The translations under genes and the position numbers were made by a program. 64,000 nt of DNA, from positions 49,302 to 113,301 of the forward strand of contig DATLFA010000050.1 of assembly GCA_035525225.1 (NCBI GenBank), written 5' to 3'. Positions 42,874 through 52,283 of this stretch are shown here, in pieces (positions within the stretch are counted from its first letter, which is position 1; every line of letters begins with the position of its first letter). Below the pieces are notes generated by a model that saw only the letters and a program-made list of their open reading frames with translations, had not been told where the DNA came from and made no database searches. The stretch comes from DATLFA01 sp035525225 (GTDB taxonomy: Bacteria; Actinomycetota; Acidimicrobiia; Acidimicrobiales; WLNW01).

Positions 42874-43296
42874 TCACACCCCACGACCAGCGGCGAATGC
42901 GTCGGTCGCGGTTCGGGTGATGCCGTCCCGACGATTGCGGTAGGCGTCGGTATTCCAGATCTGGATGTGGTCGCTCACACCGAGCACCACCACGTCGCCG
43001 GCCAAGCCGGCCATCTCGCGCAAGCGAGGCGGCAGCAGGATGCGCCCCTGGGCATCGGGCACGACCTCTTCCGCGTTCATCGTCACGCCGAGGACCACGT
43101 CGGGATCGCTCGTACCCGCCCGCACTTGGTCGGTCAGCCGCGCCACCATCTCTTCGAACGCCACCGGTGGCCACAGGGCGACGCCATTGGCGTGCGGCGA
43201 GAGGAAGCCACCGTCGGGTAGGCGCACTCGGAACTTCGACGGAAGCACCAATCGGCCCTTCCCGTCGAGCGAGTGCTCGTAAGTCCCGACGAACAC
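42874..43296 (-). CDS. mraZ: Transcriptional regulator MraZ
   Basis: This 140-residue protein has the two AbrB-like SpoVT domains of MraZ: GTYEHSLDGKGRLVLPSKFR at the start and VPDAQGRILLPPRLREMAGL in the second half. It binds repeats in its own promoter and controls the dcw cluster. GTG 43296 has GGAGAGG upstream and gives the standard N-terminus; the longer frame would read through the operator region. It is the first gene of the cluster. Confidence 0.95.
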   Translation of the reverse strand: MFVGTYEHSLDGKGRLVLPSKFRVRLPDGGFLSPHANGVALWPPVAFEEMVARLTDQVRAGTSDPDVVLGVTMNAEEVVPDAQGRILLPPRLREMAGLAGDVVVLGVSDHIQIWNTDAYRNRRDGITRTATDAFAAGRGV

Positions 43297-43366
43297 AGTG
43301 CCTCTCCATCCCGCTTCGCCCTGCCTTGTTCCTGTGAGACCGCATTCGCACTGGTTGTGCTGGGCC

Positions 43367-43414
43367 GGTCCCCCACTTCGACCCACTCTATGGATAAATC
43401 CCCCACTTGGTCAA
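43367..43414 (-). promoter_or_regulatory. mraZ promoter with 10-bp-phased MraZ boxes
   Basis: On the minus strand, TTGACC (43414-43409) and TAGAGT (43390-43385) form a -35/-10 pair spaced 18 bp. GTGGG-type boxes start at 43406, 43386 and 43376. The last two are exactly 10 bp apart and the first is 20 bp away, so one phase position is degenerate. MraZ is known to bind such 10-bp direct repeats, so autoregulation is likely. Confidence 0.75.
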
Positions 43415-43504
43415 GCAATCGCGCCACATGATTGTCCTATGCGGCGCGCGTGCTCCACCGGGGCCCCGCCATGAGCAACTGCTCGCGATCGAACAGACGT
43501 TGCG

Positions 43505-44179
43505 CTACGCGGACAGCTGTTCGATCAACGCATCGACCACGACACCCGGCGGTCGATCGCACGCGTAGACCGCGTCGGAGTACTTCACGCGCGCGTCATC
43601 GCGGTCGATGAAGCGCAACGCGTCGATCCACGTGTCGTCGTACCTCGTATGCAGCATCGTCTGGAAACGCGCGCCGTCGCGCGTGCGACGCTGGCTGATG
43701 CCGATCGCCTTTCGAGCCTCGACGACCACCTCACCGTGTCCGATACCGCAAAAGCACAACGCGCGCGCGAGCGGCGTAACGACCGCGGGCCCTTTGTGTA
43801 CTTCGGCAACGATGTCGATACGCGCCAACGCGCGCGCCCACAGCCGGCCCAGCCATTGCATCGAGCGCGCAATGTCGTCATCCCACAGCGGATCGTCGCG
43901 CGCGATCGCGAAGTCGACCCAGACGACCGATTCGTCGACGAGTACCGCGCCACCACCACTGCGCCGGCGCGCTACTTCGAGACAGCGTGCCGCGATGAAC
44001 GCGGCGTCGACGATCTCGTCGCGCTGCGTGCTACCGAGAACGATTGCCGGCGCGGTCGGGACGAATATCCGCACTTTTCGCCCGCTTCCGGACAACAGGT
44101 CGGCATCGTGGGCTGCCTGCGCGGACAACGACTGCCGATCGATCTCCCAGTGCCTGGCGCGACGCGGAAACGAAGTCAC
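43505..44179 (-). CDS. Lipoate/biotin-protein-ligase-like protein
   Basis: This 224-residue protein resembles the LplA/LipM fold. PAIVLGSTQRDE is followed by the typical RRRSGGGAVLVDESVVWVDF, and then a helix with MQWLGRLWARAL. Such proteins transfer lipoate, octanoate or biotin, or have lost catalysis. The lysine that usually follows (KGPAVVTPLARALC) may be present. GTG 44179 overlaps the HNH gene's stop (GTGA), so the two are translationally coupled; an upstream start inside the HNH gene was rejected. The exact acyl donor is unknown. Confidence 0.78.
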   Translation of the reverse strand: MTSFPRRARHWEIDRQSLSAQAAHDADLLSGSGRKVRIFVPTAPAIVLGSTQRDEIVDAAFIAARCLEVARRRSGGGAVLVDESVVWVDFAIARDDPLWDDDIARSMQWLGRLWARALARIDIVAEVHKGPAVVTPLARALCFCGIGHGEVVVEARKAIGISQRRTRDGARFQTMLHTRYDDTWIDALRFIDRDDARVKYSDAVYACDRPPGVVVDALIEQLSA

Positions 44180-44685
44180 GCGCTGCGGACGAGCTCGTTC
44201 TGCAGGAACGGAGTCCATGCGGTCGGGATCGTTCGATCGTGCAACATGAACCATGTCGCGAAATGCGGCGCCGACGGTTGGCGCCGCAGTCTCATCGCTG
44301 TGTCATGGAGAAGTCGGTCTCGCTTTTGCGAGTTGCACCGACGGCACGCAGCGACGACGTTGTCCCACTCGTGCTTGCCGCCGCGACTGCGCGGCACGAC
44401 GTGGTCGATGCTCTCGGCCGTCGCCCCGCAGTATTGGCATTGGTGACCGTCGCGTATGAATACGGCGCGACGGTTGAGCGCGCGTCGCCGTTGGTACGGG
44501 ACACGCACGAACCGCGCAAGGCGCACCACCGATGGCTCCTCGAGCGACAGCCGCTCGGAACGAATCAGCCGGCCCGTCGACGCGATCGTCTCGGCTTTCT
44601 CGGAGATCACCAAGACGAGCGCACGGGGGCAAGGCACCACGCAGATCGGCTCGTAAGTGGCGTTGAGAACCAACGAACGAGCCAT
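44176..44685 (-). CDS. HNH endonuclease-domain protein
   Basis: This 169-residue protein has a helical N-terminus (LVLNATYEPICVVPC) and a C-terminal HNH nuclease domain. CQYCGATAESIDHVVPRSRG holds the first CxxC and the histidine-asparagine-histidine core, and CRRCNSQKRDR the second CxxC. This compact single-domain HNH type is widespread in Actinobacteria and is not tied to a phage or toxin here. A nicking or repair role is possible. It precedes the lipoate-ligase-like gene with a four-base overlap. Confidence 0.88.
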   Translation of the reverse strand: MARSLVLNATYEPICVVPCPRALVLVISEKAETIASTGRLIRSERLSLEEPSVVRLARFVRVPYQRRRALNRRAVFIRDGHQCQYCGATAESIDHVVPRSRGGKHEWDNVVAACRRCNSQKRDRLLHDTAMRLRRQPSAPHFATWFMLHDRTIPTAWTPFLQNELVRSA

Positions 44686-44717
44686 AGCGAGAGGCTATCG
44701 AACGCGTGCCGACGAGT

Positions 44718-45002
44718 TCAGATTTTTTCTCGTTTGCACCACGACAGGTACAAGAGCACATCGGCCGCGTCGGGCGACCGCCCTTCGCCGCCGTACATCG
44801 TCTGCAAGCGAAACCGTAGATAGTCACGGTCCGGCAGCGGCAGTGGTGGCCAGCGACGCCACCATCCGCTGGGTGCGAGCCGCACCACCTGGCGCACCGC
44901 GGTGAGCCATAGTCGCGGTGCCCGCGCGACGGCAAGGACCACCGGCACCAACCACAGCCCACGGGCACGCGCATCCTTCAGAAGCCGAGCCGAATCAGAC
45001 AC
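44718..45002 (-). CDS. Small conserved hypothetical protein
   Basis: This 94-residue basic protein is not recognised. It has an amphipathic or membrane-touching stretch (GLWLVPVVLAVARAPRLWL) followed by a tryptophan- and proline-rich segment (GWWRRWPPLPLPDRDYLRF) and a polar C-terminus ending in CKREKI. GTG 45002 overlaps the ROK kinase stop, and the HNH gene lies 33 bp downstream. It is coupled to the kinase on the same strand. Confidence 0.6.
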   Translation of the reverse strand: MSDSARLLKDARARGLWLVPVVLAVARAPRLWLTAVRQVVRLAPSGWWRRWPPLPLPDRDYLRFRLQTMYGGEGRSPDAADVLLYLSWCKREKI

Positions 45003-45879
45003 GGTGCCCGAGCCCTCTCCACGCGACGGCGGCGGCGCCGATGAGGGGCGCCCGCTCGCTGGAACCGGCCGGCCGGACACGTGCCCCCCGCGCGAACTCG
45101 ATCTGGCAGACGGCGTCGAGCTGTCGTTGCGCTGCCGCGAAGAAAGGATCGCCGAAGCCGAGGGCGACCGAACCGGCGACGACCACCAGCCGCAGATCGA
45201 GCAGGTTCACCACCGAACCCACCGCTCGCCCCACCAGCATTCCCGTGCGCTCGCGGATCTCGGCCGACGCTCGTTCGGCCGGCTCACCGGTGATGGCCAT
45301 GATCGCAGACCCCGATGCTTCGGCCTCCAGGCAGCCGCGGGCCCCGCAGCCACACTTCCGGCCGCCCGGCTCGACGATCACGTGGCCGATATGTCCGGCA
45401 TTGCTCGACGCTCCGTCGAGCAGACGACCATCGACGACTATGCCGCCACCGACACCTGTCGACACGACCATGCCGAGATAGTTTCGCTCGCCGCGAGCCG
45501 CGCCGATCCAACCCTCCCCGAGCGTGAGTGCCTTGGCGTCATTGTCGACGAAGGTGGGCAGACCGAGATGCGCGGCGAGCCGATCGCGCAATGGGAAGGC
45601 GCGCCATTGTGGGATGTTCAGCGGCGAGACGAGCACCCCCGCGGGGCTCATGGGGCCACCGCAGCCGACACCGCAGGCGACGAGGTCGCGGCCGCCGGCG
45701 CTCGCCCGAACCTCGTCGACGAGCTTCGTAAGCGCCGCGAACAGGCCGTCCCCCGGCGTGCTCGCCGACGAGAGCGCGGCGGTCGCCGTCGAGGCGCGGC
45801 CGGTCAGCGTCCCCGCGCGGTCGACCACTGCCGCCGCGAGTTTCGTCCCACCGATATCGACGGCCAGCACGCGCGTCAC
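44995..45879 (-). CDS. ROK-family sugar kinase (glucokinase-like)
   Basis: This 294-residue kinase has the N-terminal phosphate motif VLAVDIGGTKLAAAVVD, CGVGCGGPMSPAGVL, and the zinc-binding CxCGxxGCxE pattern in RKCGCGARGCLEAEASG, which defines the ROK family. FVDNDAKALTLGEGWIGA holds the catalytic aspartate. Glucose or another hexose is the likely substrate. GTG 45879 has GGTGAG upstream; ATG 45900 is an alternative. It is divergent from the MoxR operon, with about 130 bp between. Confidence 0.88.
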   Translation of the reverse strand: MTRVLAVDIGGTKLAAAVVDRAGTLTGRASTATAALSSASTPGDGLFAALTKLVDEVRASAGGRDLVACGVGCGGPMSPAGVLVSPLNIPQWRAFPLRDRLAAHLGLPTFVDNDAKALTLGEGWIGAARGERNYLGMVVSTGVGGGIVVDGRLLDGASSNAGHIGHVIVEPGGRKCGCGARGCLEAEASGSAIMAITGEPAERASAEIRERTGMLVGRAVGSVVNLLDLRLVVVAGSVALGFGDPFFAAAQRQLDAVCQIEFARGARVRPAGSSERAPLIGAAAVAWRGLGHRV

Positions 45880-46011
45880 GCGCTCACCATAGATGTGCAT
45901 TTGCTGTGGTGGGGGCGACTCCCGCTCACAGGATGGGGCAAGGTAGCCTGCGAAGGAGTGCGCACGGTCCAACGAGACCACCCGGAGAGGCGCGTTCGGA
46001 GGATCACCCCG

Positions 46012-46989
46012 TTGACGACTCAGCAAGCGGCGCAGCGATCCGAAACGTTCGCCGACCTGTTCAACAAGATCTGCGACAGCATCGAGCGTGCCATCCGCGG
46101 CAAGCGTGAGGTGATCCAGAACGCGGTGCTCTCGCTTGTCGCGGAGGGACACGTACTGCTCGAAGACGCGCCCGGTGTGGGCAAGACCAGCTTGGCCAAG
46201 GCACTCGCGGCATCGGTCGACTGCAGCTTCGGCCGAATACAGTTCACGCCCGATCTGCTGCCCGCCGACGTCGTCGGTATGACGGTGTGGAATCGAGGCA
46301 GCGGCTTGTTCGACTTCCGTCCCGGCCCGATCTTCTGCAACATCGTGCTCGGTGACGAGATCAACCGCGCGTCACCCAAGACACAATCCGCGCTCCTCGA
46401 AGCGATGGGTGAGCGCCAAGTCACCGTGGACACCACCACACACAAGTTGGCGACGCCCTTCATGGTGATCGCGACGCAGAACCCGATCGAGCACGAAGGC
46501 ACCTATCCCCTGCCCGAGAGTCAGCTCGATCGCTTCTTGATGAAGATCTCCATCGGCTACCCGGCGCGTTCGGCCGAGCTCGACATCCTCGATCGCCATG
46601 GTGGCAGTGGTGATCCGTTGAGTGAGATCAGTGCAGTCGTCACCGCCGCCGAACTGCGAGCGATGACCGCCGCCGCGCAATCGGTGCACATGGCGCCGCT
46701 GCTGCGGGGCTACATCGTCGACATTGCCGAGACGACGCGCCGGCATCCCGCGCTCACGCTCGGCATGTCGACACGCGCCGCGCTCGCACTGCAGCGCGTC
46801 GCCCGAGTGCAGGCAGCGTCGGTCATGCGTACCTATGTCACGCCCGACGACGTGAAGGCATTGGCCCGCCCGGTGCTCGCACATCGTCTGCTCGTGAGCC
46901 CCGAAGCGCAGCTGCAGGGCGTGACCTCGTCGCAGGTGCTCGAGCAGATACTCGAAGCGGTGCCCGTTCCGAATACCAGCGGTATGTGA
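46012..46989 (+). CDS. MoxR-family AAA+ ATPase
   Basis: This 325-residue ATPase has Walker A in LLEDAPGVGKTSLAKAL, Walker B in IVLGDEINRASPKTQSALLEAM and sensor 1 in VIATQNPIEHEGTYPLPE. MoxR proteins act as chaperones for metal-cofactor or VWA-domain proteins and usually form an operon with a DUF58 and a transglutaminase-like protein, as here. The start is probably TTG 46012, with GGAGG nine bases upstream. A long open frame extends upstream, antisense to the kinase gene, and was rejected. Confidence 0.9.
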   Translation: MTTQQAAQRSETFADLFNKICDSIERAIRGKREVIQNAVLSLVAEGHVLLEDAPGVGKTSLAKALAASVDCSFGRIQFTPDLLPADVVGMTVWNRGSGLFDFRPGPIFCNIVLGDEINRASPKTQSALLEAMGERQVTVDTTTHKLATPFMVIATQNPIEHEGTYPLPESQLDRFLMKISIGYPARSAELDILDRHGGSGDPLSEISAVVTAAELRAMTAAAQSVHMAPLLRGYIVDIAETTRRHPALTLGMSTRAALALQRVARVQAASVMRTYVTPDDVKALARPVLAHRLLVSPEAQLQGVTSSQVLEQILEAVPVPNTSGM

Positions 46990-47005
46990 TCGCGCGGACC
47001 TGCAC

Positions 47006-48196
47006 ATGCTCACACGCCAGGGAATGTTGGTCGCGATAGGCAGCGGGTTCCTGATCGTCGCCGGACGTTTGCTCGGCGTGCTCGAACTGTTCCTCCTCGG
47101 CGTGACGGGCGGGGCCCTCGCCATCATCGCGTTGGCCGTCGTGTGGTTGCGTCGTATCCGGCTAGAAGTACTGCGTGAGGTCGTGCCAGCACGCGTGCAC
47201 GCCGGCACACCGAGCCGCGTCGACCTCTCGGTGAACAACATCGGCGTGTCCCGTTCGCCGGTGATGCGTGCCGTCGATCCGGTTTCGGGGACGCGCGGCG
47301 CCAATCTGTTGATCGGTCCGCTATCACCGAACACTGCCGCGCGTGCGTCCTATCGCCTGCCCACCGAACGTCGTGGCGTGTTGGCCATCGGCCCGCTCAC
47401 CCTCGAGCTCTCCGATCCCTTCGGCCTTGCTCGCGCCACGCTGCCCGGCGCCAACGTCACCAACCTCACCGTCTACCCGCCCATCCACCGCCTCACGTCA
47501 CTGCCGCCGACCGGTGGGGCCGATCCCCACTCGGGGCTCGAGCATCGGCGCACGCTCAATCGCGGGGGCAGCGACTTCTACGCGCTGCGCCAGTTCGTCG
47601 TCGGTGACGAGTTGCGACGCGTCCATTGGCCTTCGACGGCGCGTCACGACGAGCTCATGGTGCGCCAAGACGAGTTGCCGTGGCAGGGGCGGCTGACCGT
47701 GGTCGTCGACAACACCGAAGGCCGCTTGCCCGAAGCGGGTCTCGACCTCGCGGTGTCGATCGCGGCGAGCATCGTGGTCGCGGCGCATCAAAAGGGCAAC
47801 CTCGTGCGCGTCGTGACGGGCGATGGCAACGACTCCGGCTATCTGTCGGGTAACGCGCAGGTCGAATCGCTGCTCGAGATGCTCGCCGTGCTCCAACCGC
47901 ATCGCCGCGCCGCGCTGAACACTGCGCTCGACCGTGCCGCGATGCAACAACGCACGGGCGGTGTCGTCGTCATCAGCGCCGAACTCGACGCGGGCCGCAT
48001 CGTGGCGGTGCGTCGGCTGAGCCGCAGCTTCTCCTGGGTGACGTCGGTGATCGTCGACAAGTCGACTTGGGATCCGACGTCCGATGTCGAGGGGCTGCCG
48101 ATGGCGTCACGACGAATGGTTCGCGTCTCGAAGAACGCGCCGTTCCCCCTCGTGTGGAACGCCGCCATGGCGAGCGGCATCGGCGACGTCGCATGA
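47006..48196 (+). CDS. DUF58 domain membrane protein
   Basis: This 396-residue protein has two N-terminal membrane segments (GFLIVAGRLLGVLELFLLGV and a second run). A beta-rich region and the DUF58 signature DFYALRQFVVGDELRRVHWP lead into a VWA-like fold with LTVVVDNTEGRLPE. DUF58 proteins associate with MoxR ATPases. It is 16 bp after the moxR-type gene and overlaps the transglutaminase gene by four bases (ATGA). Confidence 0.88.
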   Translation: MLTRQGMLVAIGSGFLIVAGRLLGVLELFLLGVTGGALAIIALAVVWLRRIRLEVLREVVPARVHAGTPSRVDLSVNNIGVSRSPVMRAVDPVSGTRGANLLIGPLSPNTAARASYRLPTERRGVLAIGPLTLELSDPFGLARATLPGANVTNLTVYPPIHRLTSLPPTGGADPHSGLEHRRTLNRGGSDFYALRQFVVGDELRRVHWPSTARHDELMVRQDELPWQGRLTVVVDNTEGRLPEAGLDLAVSIAASIVVAAHQKGNLVRVVTGDGNDSGYLSGNAQVESLLEMLAVLQPHRRAALNTALDRAAMQQRTGGVVVISAELDAGRIVAVRRLSRSFSWVTSVIVDKSTWDPTSDVEGLPMASRRMVRVSKNAPFPLVWNAAMASGIGDVA

Positions 48197-50529
48197 CGGC
48201 CACCGTCGAGGCTCGCGTCGATCGAGGACTGCTCGGGGTCGGAGAGGCGTCGCTGACATTGGTCACCGTCGCAGTCGTCGGTGGCTTCTCCCGCCTCTAC
48301 CGCGACAACTCCTACTTCGCCAAGATGGCCACCCTGGCGATCATCTCGCACGTCTTGGCATTGATCGTGCGCCGCCTCGGGCGCAACATCGTGTGGTCCG
48401 CGGCGATCTCCGCCATCGGGCTCGCGGTGGTCGGTGGCGTCCTCTTCTACGCGGACACCACGTTCCTCGGGCTACCCACGCTCGCGACTCGTGACGCCGC
48501 GATCGCCGACCTCCGCCTCGCGTGGAACTTGTTCGGCACCGTCAAGGCGCCGGTCGTCGTCGAACCCGGCTTCGTTCTCGCCGGCGGCATCGCCATCTGG
48601 GTCGTGGCGTTCCTTGCCGACTGGGCTGCGTTCCGCGTCTGGTCCACCCTCGAAGCGCTCTTCCCCGCGAGCATCGTCTTCATCTTCGCCGCGTTGCTCG
48701 GACGCGGCCAGCACCGACTCTCGTCCACGGCCATCTTCGGCGGCGCGGTGCTCGCTTTCGTTCTGGTCCATCGCCTTGCGAAGAGTGAGATGACCTGTAG
48801 TTGGCTGGCCCACGATCCCAACGACGGGCGTCTCGCGTTGGCCCGCATCGGCCTCATCGGCACCGGCATGGCCGTGATGCTCGGTCTCGTCGTCGGGCCT
48901 GCGCTGCCCGGCGCGGGCGAAGAAGCAGTCCTCGCGTGGCGCGACCTCGACGGCCGCGGTGCGAGCGCCGGCGCCCGGGTCACCGTGAGCCCCCTCGTCG
49001 ATATACAGGCCCGTCTCGTGTCGCAATCGTCGGCCGAGGTCTTCACCGTACGCAGTCCCGCACCCGACTACTGGCGCCTCACCGCGCTCGACAAGTTCGA
49101 CGGCGTCGCGTGGACGTCGAGCGGTTCGTACACGAGGGCCGGCGACACCCTCGACACGCGGCTGCCGTCGAGCGTGTCGACACGCGTTCTCGAGCAGACG
49201 TTCAAGATCGAGGCTCTCTCCGCGTTGTGGTTGCCCGCGGCCTATGAGCCCGCGGCTGTTGTCGACGACGGAGACACCGGCGCGCGCTACGAAGCCGAAT
49301 CCGGCACGTTGACCGTCAAAGAGGGAAGAGAGACGAGCGACGGGCTCGAGTACACGATCCAATCCCGCATTCCGCAGCGCGACAAGACCGGTGTGCAGGC
49401 CGGCACGACTGCGGCACTCTCTCGTGAGTTCATATTGCGCTATACCGACGTGCCGTCCAACGTCGCCAGTTCCCTGCGCAGCTTCCTGTCACAACGATCG
49501 ACCCGCACGGCAATGCCGGGGCTCACGACCACGAACAAATCGCCCTACGACCAAGCGGTGCAGTTGCAGAACTTCTTTCGTACGACCTTCGAATATGACC
49601 TGAAGGTAGCGGCAGGCCATTCGGTCAACGACATCCAGTCGTTCCTCAGGGCGCGGCGCGGGTACTGCGAACAGTTCGCCGGGACGTTCGCCGCGATCAT
49701 GCGCACCCTGGGCGTGCCGGCACGGGTCGCGGTCGGCTTCACGCCGGGCGAATTGCAAGACGACGGGCTCTATCACGTGCGCGGCGAGCACGCGCACGCA
49801 TGGCCCGAGATCTATCTCGACGGTGTGGGCTGGGTCCGCTTCGAACCCACGCCGGGCCGCGGCGGGCCGGGCGACGAGGCCTACACCGGTGTCGCGCCCG
49901 AACAAGCACTGCCCGGCAACGACGCAGAAAGCGTGCCGGTGCCCACGACCCCGCCCGGCGATCCGACCGACCCCGCCGACGTCCCACCCGACCTCACTGC
50001 CGAAGAGATCGCAGCCCTCGAAACAGCCGGGGGCACCAGCACCGGCGAAACGAATTCGCCGTCATCGGTCGAGGGTCTCGAACAGATCTTGCTCGTGGCG
50101 GTGATCGTCATCGTGTTGACGATGCTGTTGTTCAGCATCGTCCCATTCGTCAAGTTCGCTCAGCACCGTCGCCGTCGATCACGCGCCGTCGGTCAGCCCC
50201 GGCAGGAGATCGGCGTGTCGTGGGCCGAGGCCGTCGATGCATTGTCCTTGCTCGACCTCGACGCGTCTGCTGCCGAGACACCCACCGAGCTCGCCCATCG
50301 TTCCGCGGCCACCTTGGGCGACGCCGCCTCGCATCTCGACAAGCTGGCGGAGTTGGCCACCCGCGCCAACTTCGATGCCACCGAACCGGTCGCCGACGAG
50401 GTTGCCGCGGCCTCGGTCGCGGTTCGTTCGCTGCGCTCGAGCATCACCGACCGCGTGACGCGCCGGCACCGCGCACTACGCGCCCTCGACCCCCGCCCCC
50501 TTCTCCCCCGCGCCACCCTGCGCGGTTAA
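48193..50529 (+). CDS. Transglutaminase-like membrane protein (DUF3488 / TgpA type)
   Basis: This 778-residue protein starts with seven or eight membrane segments. An extracellular transglutaminase-like domain follows, with the catalytic cysteine in FLRARRGYCEQFAGTFAAIM, the histidine in YHVRGEHAHAWPEIY, and a nearby aspartate. A Pro/Thr-rich linker leads to one more membrane segment (ILLVAVIVIVLTMLLFSIV) and a cytoplasmic DUF4129-like tail. The Cys-His-Asp triad suggests a protease or crosslinking activity at the cell surface. It forms an operon with the MoxR and DUF58 genes. Confidence 0.9.
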   Translation: MTATVEARVDRGLLGVGEASLTLVTVAVVGGFSRLYRDNSYFAKMATLAIISHVLALIVRRLGRNIVWSAAISAIGLAVVGGVLFYADTTFLGLPTLATRDAAIADLRLAWNLFGTVKAPVVVEPGFVLAGGIAIWVVAFLADWAAFRVWSTLEALFPASIVFIFAALLGRGQHRLSSTAIFGGAVLAFVLVHRLAKSEMTCSWLAHDPNDGRLALARIGLIGTGMAVMLGLVVGPALPGAGEEAVLAWRDLDGRGASAGARVTVSPLVDIQARLVSQSSAEVFTVRSPAPDYWRLTALDKFDGVAWTSSGSYTRAGDTLDTRLPSSVSTRVLEQTFKIEALSALWLPAAYEPAAVVDDGDTGARYEAESGTLTVKEGRETSDGLEYTIQSRIPQRDKTGVQAGTTAALSREFILRYTDVPSNVASSLRSFLSQRSTRTAMPGLTTTNKSPYDQAVQLQNFFRTTFEYDLKVAAGHSVNDIQSFLRARRGYCEQFAGTFAAIMRTLGVPARVAVGFTPGELQDDGLYHVRGEHAHAWPEIYLDGVGWVRFEPTPGRGGPGDEAYTGVAPEQALPGNDAESVPVPTTPPGDPTDPADVPPDLTAEEIAALETAGGTSTGETNSPSSVEGLEQILLVAVIVIVLTMLLFSIVPFVKFAQHRRRRSRAVGQPRQEIGVSWAEAVDALSLLDLDASAAETPTELAHRSAATLGDAASHLDKLAELATRANFDATEPVADEVAAASVAVRSLRSSITDRVTRRHRALRALDPRPLLPRATLRG

Positions 50530-50909
50530 GAATCGTCGCCTTCGCGGCGACCGAGTCGCTCGCGCAGGCGACGTCCCGGATCTCCGAAGATGCCCCGAAA
50601 CGACCGGGGGTCACGGCGCCCCAGTGAATTCAAACCGGCGCGACCGAGTCGACGCGCGTTGCGCTCGAACATCATCGCCGCACCCAACATCACCAGGAAA
50701 CCGACGAACGCCAGCAGGAACGACGTCGACAGGGTGGCGATCATCAAGACCAGGCCACCGACGAAGCCGACGAGCGCCCACTTGAGGTTGCGGAACGCGT
50801 GCTTGTAGACGGTGTACGAGCTCACTTCGCGCGCGAGGTGAGGATCGCTCTCTTTGAGCCTTTGCTCGATCTCGTTGAGGATCCGTTGTTCATCCTCGGA
50901 AAGGGGCAC
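50526..50909 (-). CDS. DUF3040 membrane protein
   Basis: This 127-residue protein begins PLSEDEQRILNEIEQRLKES, the DUF3040 signature, then has two adjacent membrane segments (ALVGFVGGLVLMIATL and FLLAFVGFLVMLGAAMMF) and a basic tail. The family is restricted to Actinobacteria and has no known function; genes are often near mraZ or dinB. GTG 50909 has GGAGG seven bases upstream. It is convergent with the transglutaminase-like gene, and their stops overlap. Confidence 0.88.
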   Translation of the reverse strand: MPLSEDEQRILNEIEQRLKESDPHLAREVSSYTVYKHAFRNLKWALVGFVGGLVLMIATLSTSFLLAFVGFLVMLGAAMMFERNARRLGRAGLNSLGRRDPRSFRGIFGDPGRRLRERLGRREGDDS

Positions 50910-51008
50910 CTGGCCTCCGTTTTTCACGGCGCGGCATTTCGACAAGTCTCGCACAGCTGATAGCGCCCGACAACGCGCCGCGCCGATCTTTGGGGGTGAG
51001 ACCTACGC

Positions 51009-52283
51009 TCAGCGCTCCTTGCGAGCGGGGTCGTTCGGTCCCCACTGCTGGTCGCCCCGGCGCTTGGTCCGCAGCCCCCGGGTGCCGATGAGACCGGCCG
51101 GGCCGATCGCGTCCGCACCGAAGCGCTGACGGACCCGGTCGATCGCCGCGTCGACGTCGGCGCGGGCCGCCGCCCGGGGTGCGCCGGTCGACGCCAACTC
51201 GTCGAGCGTCATCTGCAGCGTCGGGCGATCCACCAGCTTGGACACGCTAACCCCGAGCAGGCGCACGCCGGGGGTCGGATCGACCGCCCGAACGAGCTCT
51301 TTCGCGAGCTGCGCCAGCAAGGGCCCCGATTGCACCGGCTGGGCCACGGTGACCGATCGGGTGACGGTGGTGAAGTCGTTCATGCGCACCTTGAGGGTGA
51401 TCGTGCGCCCACCGAGATCGCTGTCACGCAACCGTGCCGCGACCGCGTCGGACAGGCGCACCAGCTCGGTGTCGATGGTTGCGTACGTGTGATGGTCGAA
51501 GGAGTAGGTCTCCTCGTGGCCGATCGACTTCGCTCGCTGCCCGGTCTCGACCTTGCGAGCGTCGCGGCCGTGGGCCAGCTCGTAGAGATGCCGCGATGAC
51601 GCATCGCCGAGAGAGGCCCGCAACACCGTCACCGGTAGGGCTGCGACATCGGCGATGGTGCGCACGCCGAGGCGTTCGAGACGCGCCAGCGTCTTCGGCC
51701 CGACACCCCACAGCCGGCTGACGGGCAACGGGTCGAGGAAGCTGCGCTCGTCTCCCCGCTCGATCACCTTGACGCCGAGCCCGGCGACGGGCCCATCGCG
51801 CCCTGCGCGCGGCTTTGCCGACTCGGACGCCATCTTGGCCAAGAACTTGTTCGGCGCGATGCCCACCGAGCACGCCAATTGCTCTTCGGCGAGCACATCG
51901 TGGCGGATGCGATTTGCGATCACCACCGCGTCGCCGAAGAGCCGAAGCGCGCCGGTGACGTCGAGGAACGCCTCGTCGAGCGAGAGCGGCTCGACCAACG
52001 GTGTGTACCTCCCGAAGATCGCCATCACCCGTGACGACACCGACGAGTACATCGCATGATCGCCCGGCAGGAACACCGCATGGGGACACAAGCGGCGCGC
52101 CTGGACCGACGGCATCGCCGAATGCACCCCGTAGGCGCGCGCCTCGTACGAGGCCGCCGCCACGACGCCGCGCCGGCTGTCGCCGCCGACGATCACCGGC
52201 CGGCCCCTCAGCTCGGGACGGCGGGTCAACTCGGCCGACACGAAGAACGCGTCCATGTCGACGTGCATGATCGTCGTCTGCAC
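51009..52283 (-). CDS. dinB: DNA polymerase IV (Y-family translesion polymerase)
   Basis: This 424-residue polymerase starts at GTG 52283 with TIMHVDMDAFFVSAEL, which holds the first metal aspartate. The palm motif EPLSLDEAFLDVTGA holds the others. SVGIAPNKFLAKMASE, RLWGVGPKTLARLERLGV (helix-hairpin-helix) and a little-finger domain follow. The last 40 residues are a basic tail; no obvious beta-clamp motif was identified. It performs error-prone bypass of damaged bases. No LexA-type box was seen upstream. Confidence 0.94.
   Translation of the reverse strand: MQTTIMHVDMDAFFVSAELTRRPELRGRPVIVGGDSRRGVVAAASYEARAYGVHSAMPSVQARRLCPHAVFLPGDHAMYSSVSSRVMAIFGRYTPLVEPLSLDEAFLDVTGALRLFGDAVVIANRIRHDVLAEEQLACSVGIAPNKFLAKMASESAKPRAGRDGPVAGLGVKVIERGDERSFLDPLPVSRLWGVGPKTLARLERLGVRTIADVAALPVTVLRASLGDASSRHLYELAHGRDARKVETGQRAKSIGHEETYSFDHHTYATIDTELVRLSDAVAARLRDSDLGGRTITLKVRMNDFTTVTRSVTVAQPVQSGPLLAQLAKELVRAVDPTPGVRLLGVSVSKLVDRPTLQMTLDELASTGAPRAAARADVDAAIDRVRQRFGADAIGPAGLIGTRGLRTKRRGDQQWGPNDPARKER

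Noticed and set aside
44902..46011. A 370-residue N-terminal extension of the MoxR ATPase
   Set aside because: It is antisense to the ROK kinase gene and unlike any MoxR protein; TTG 46012 has a good ribosome-binding site.
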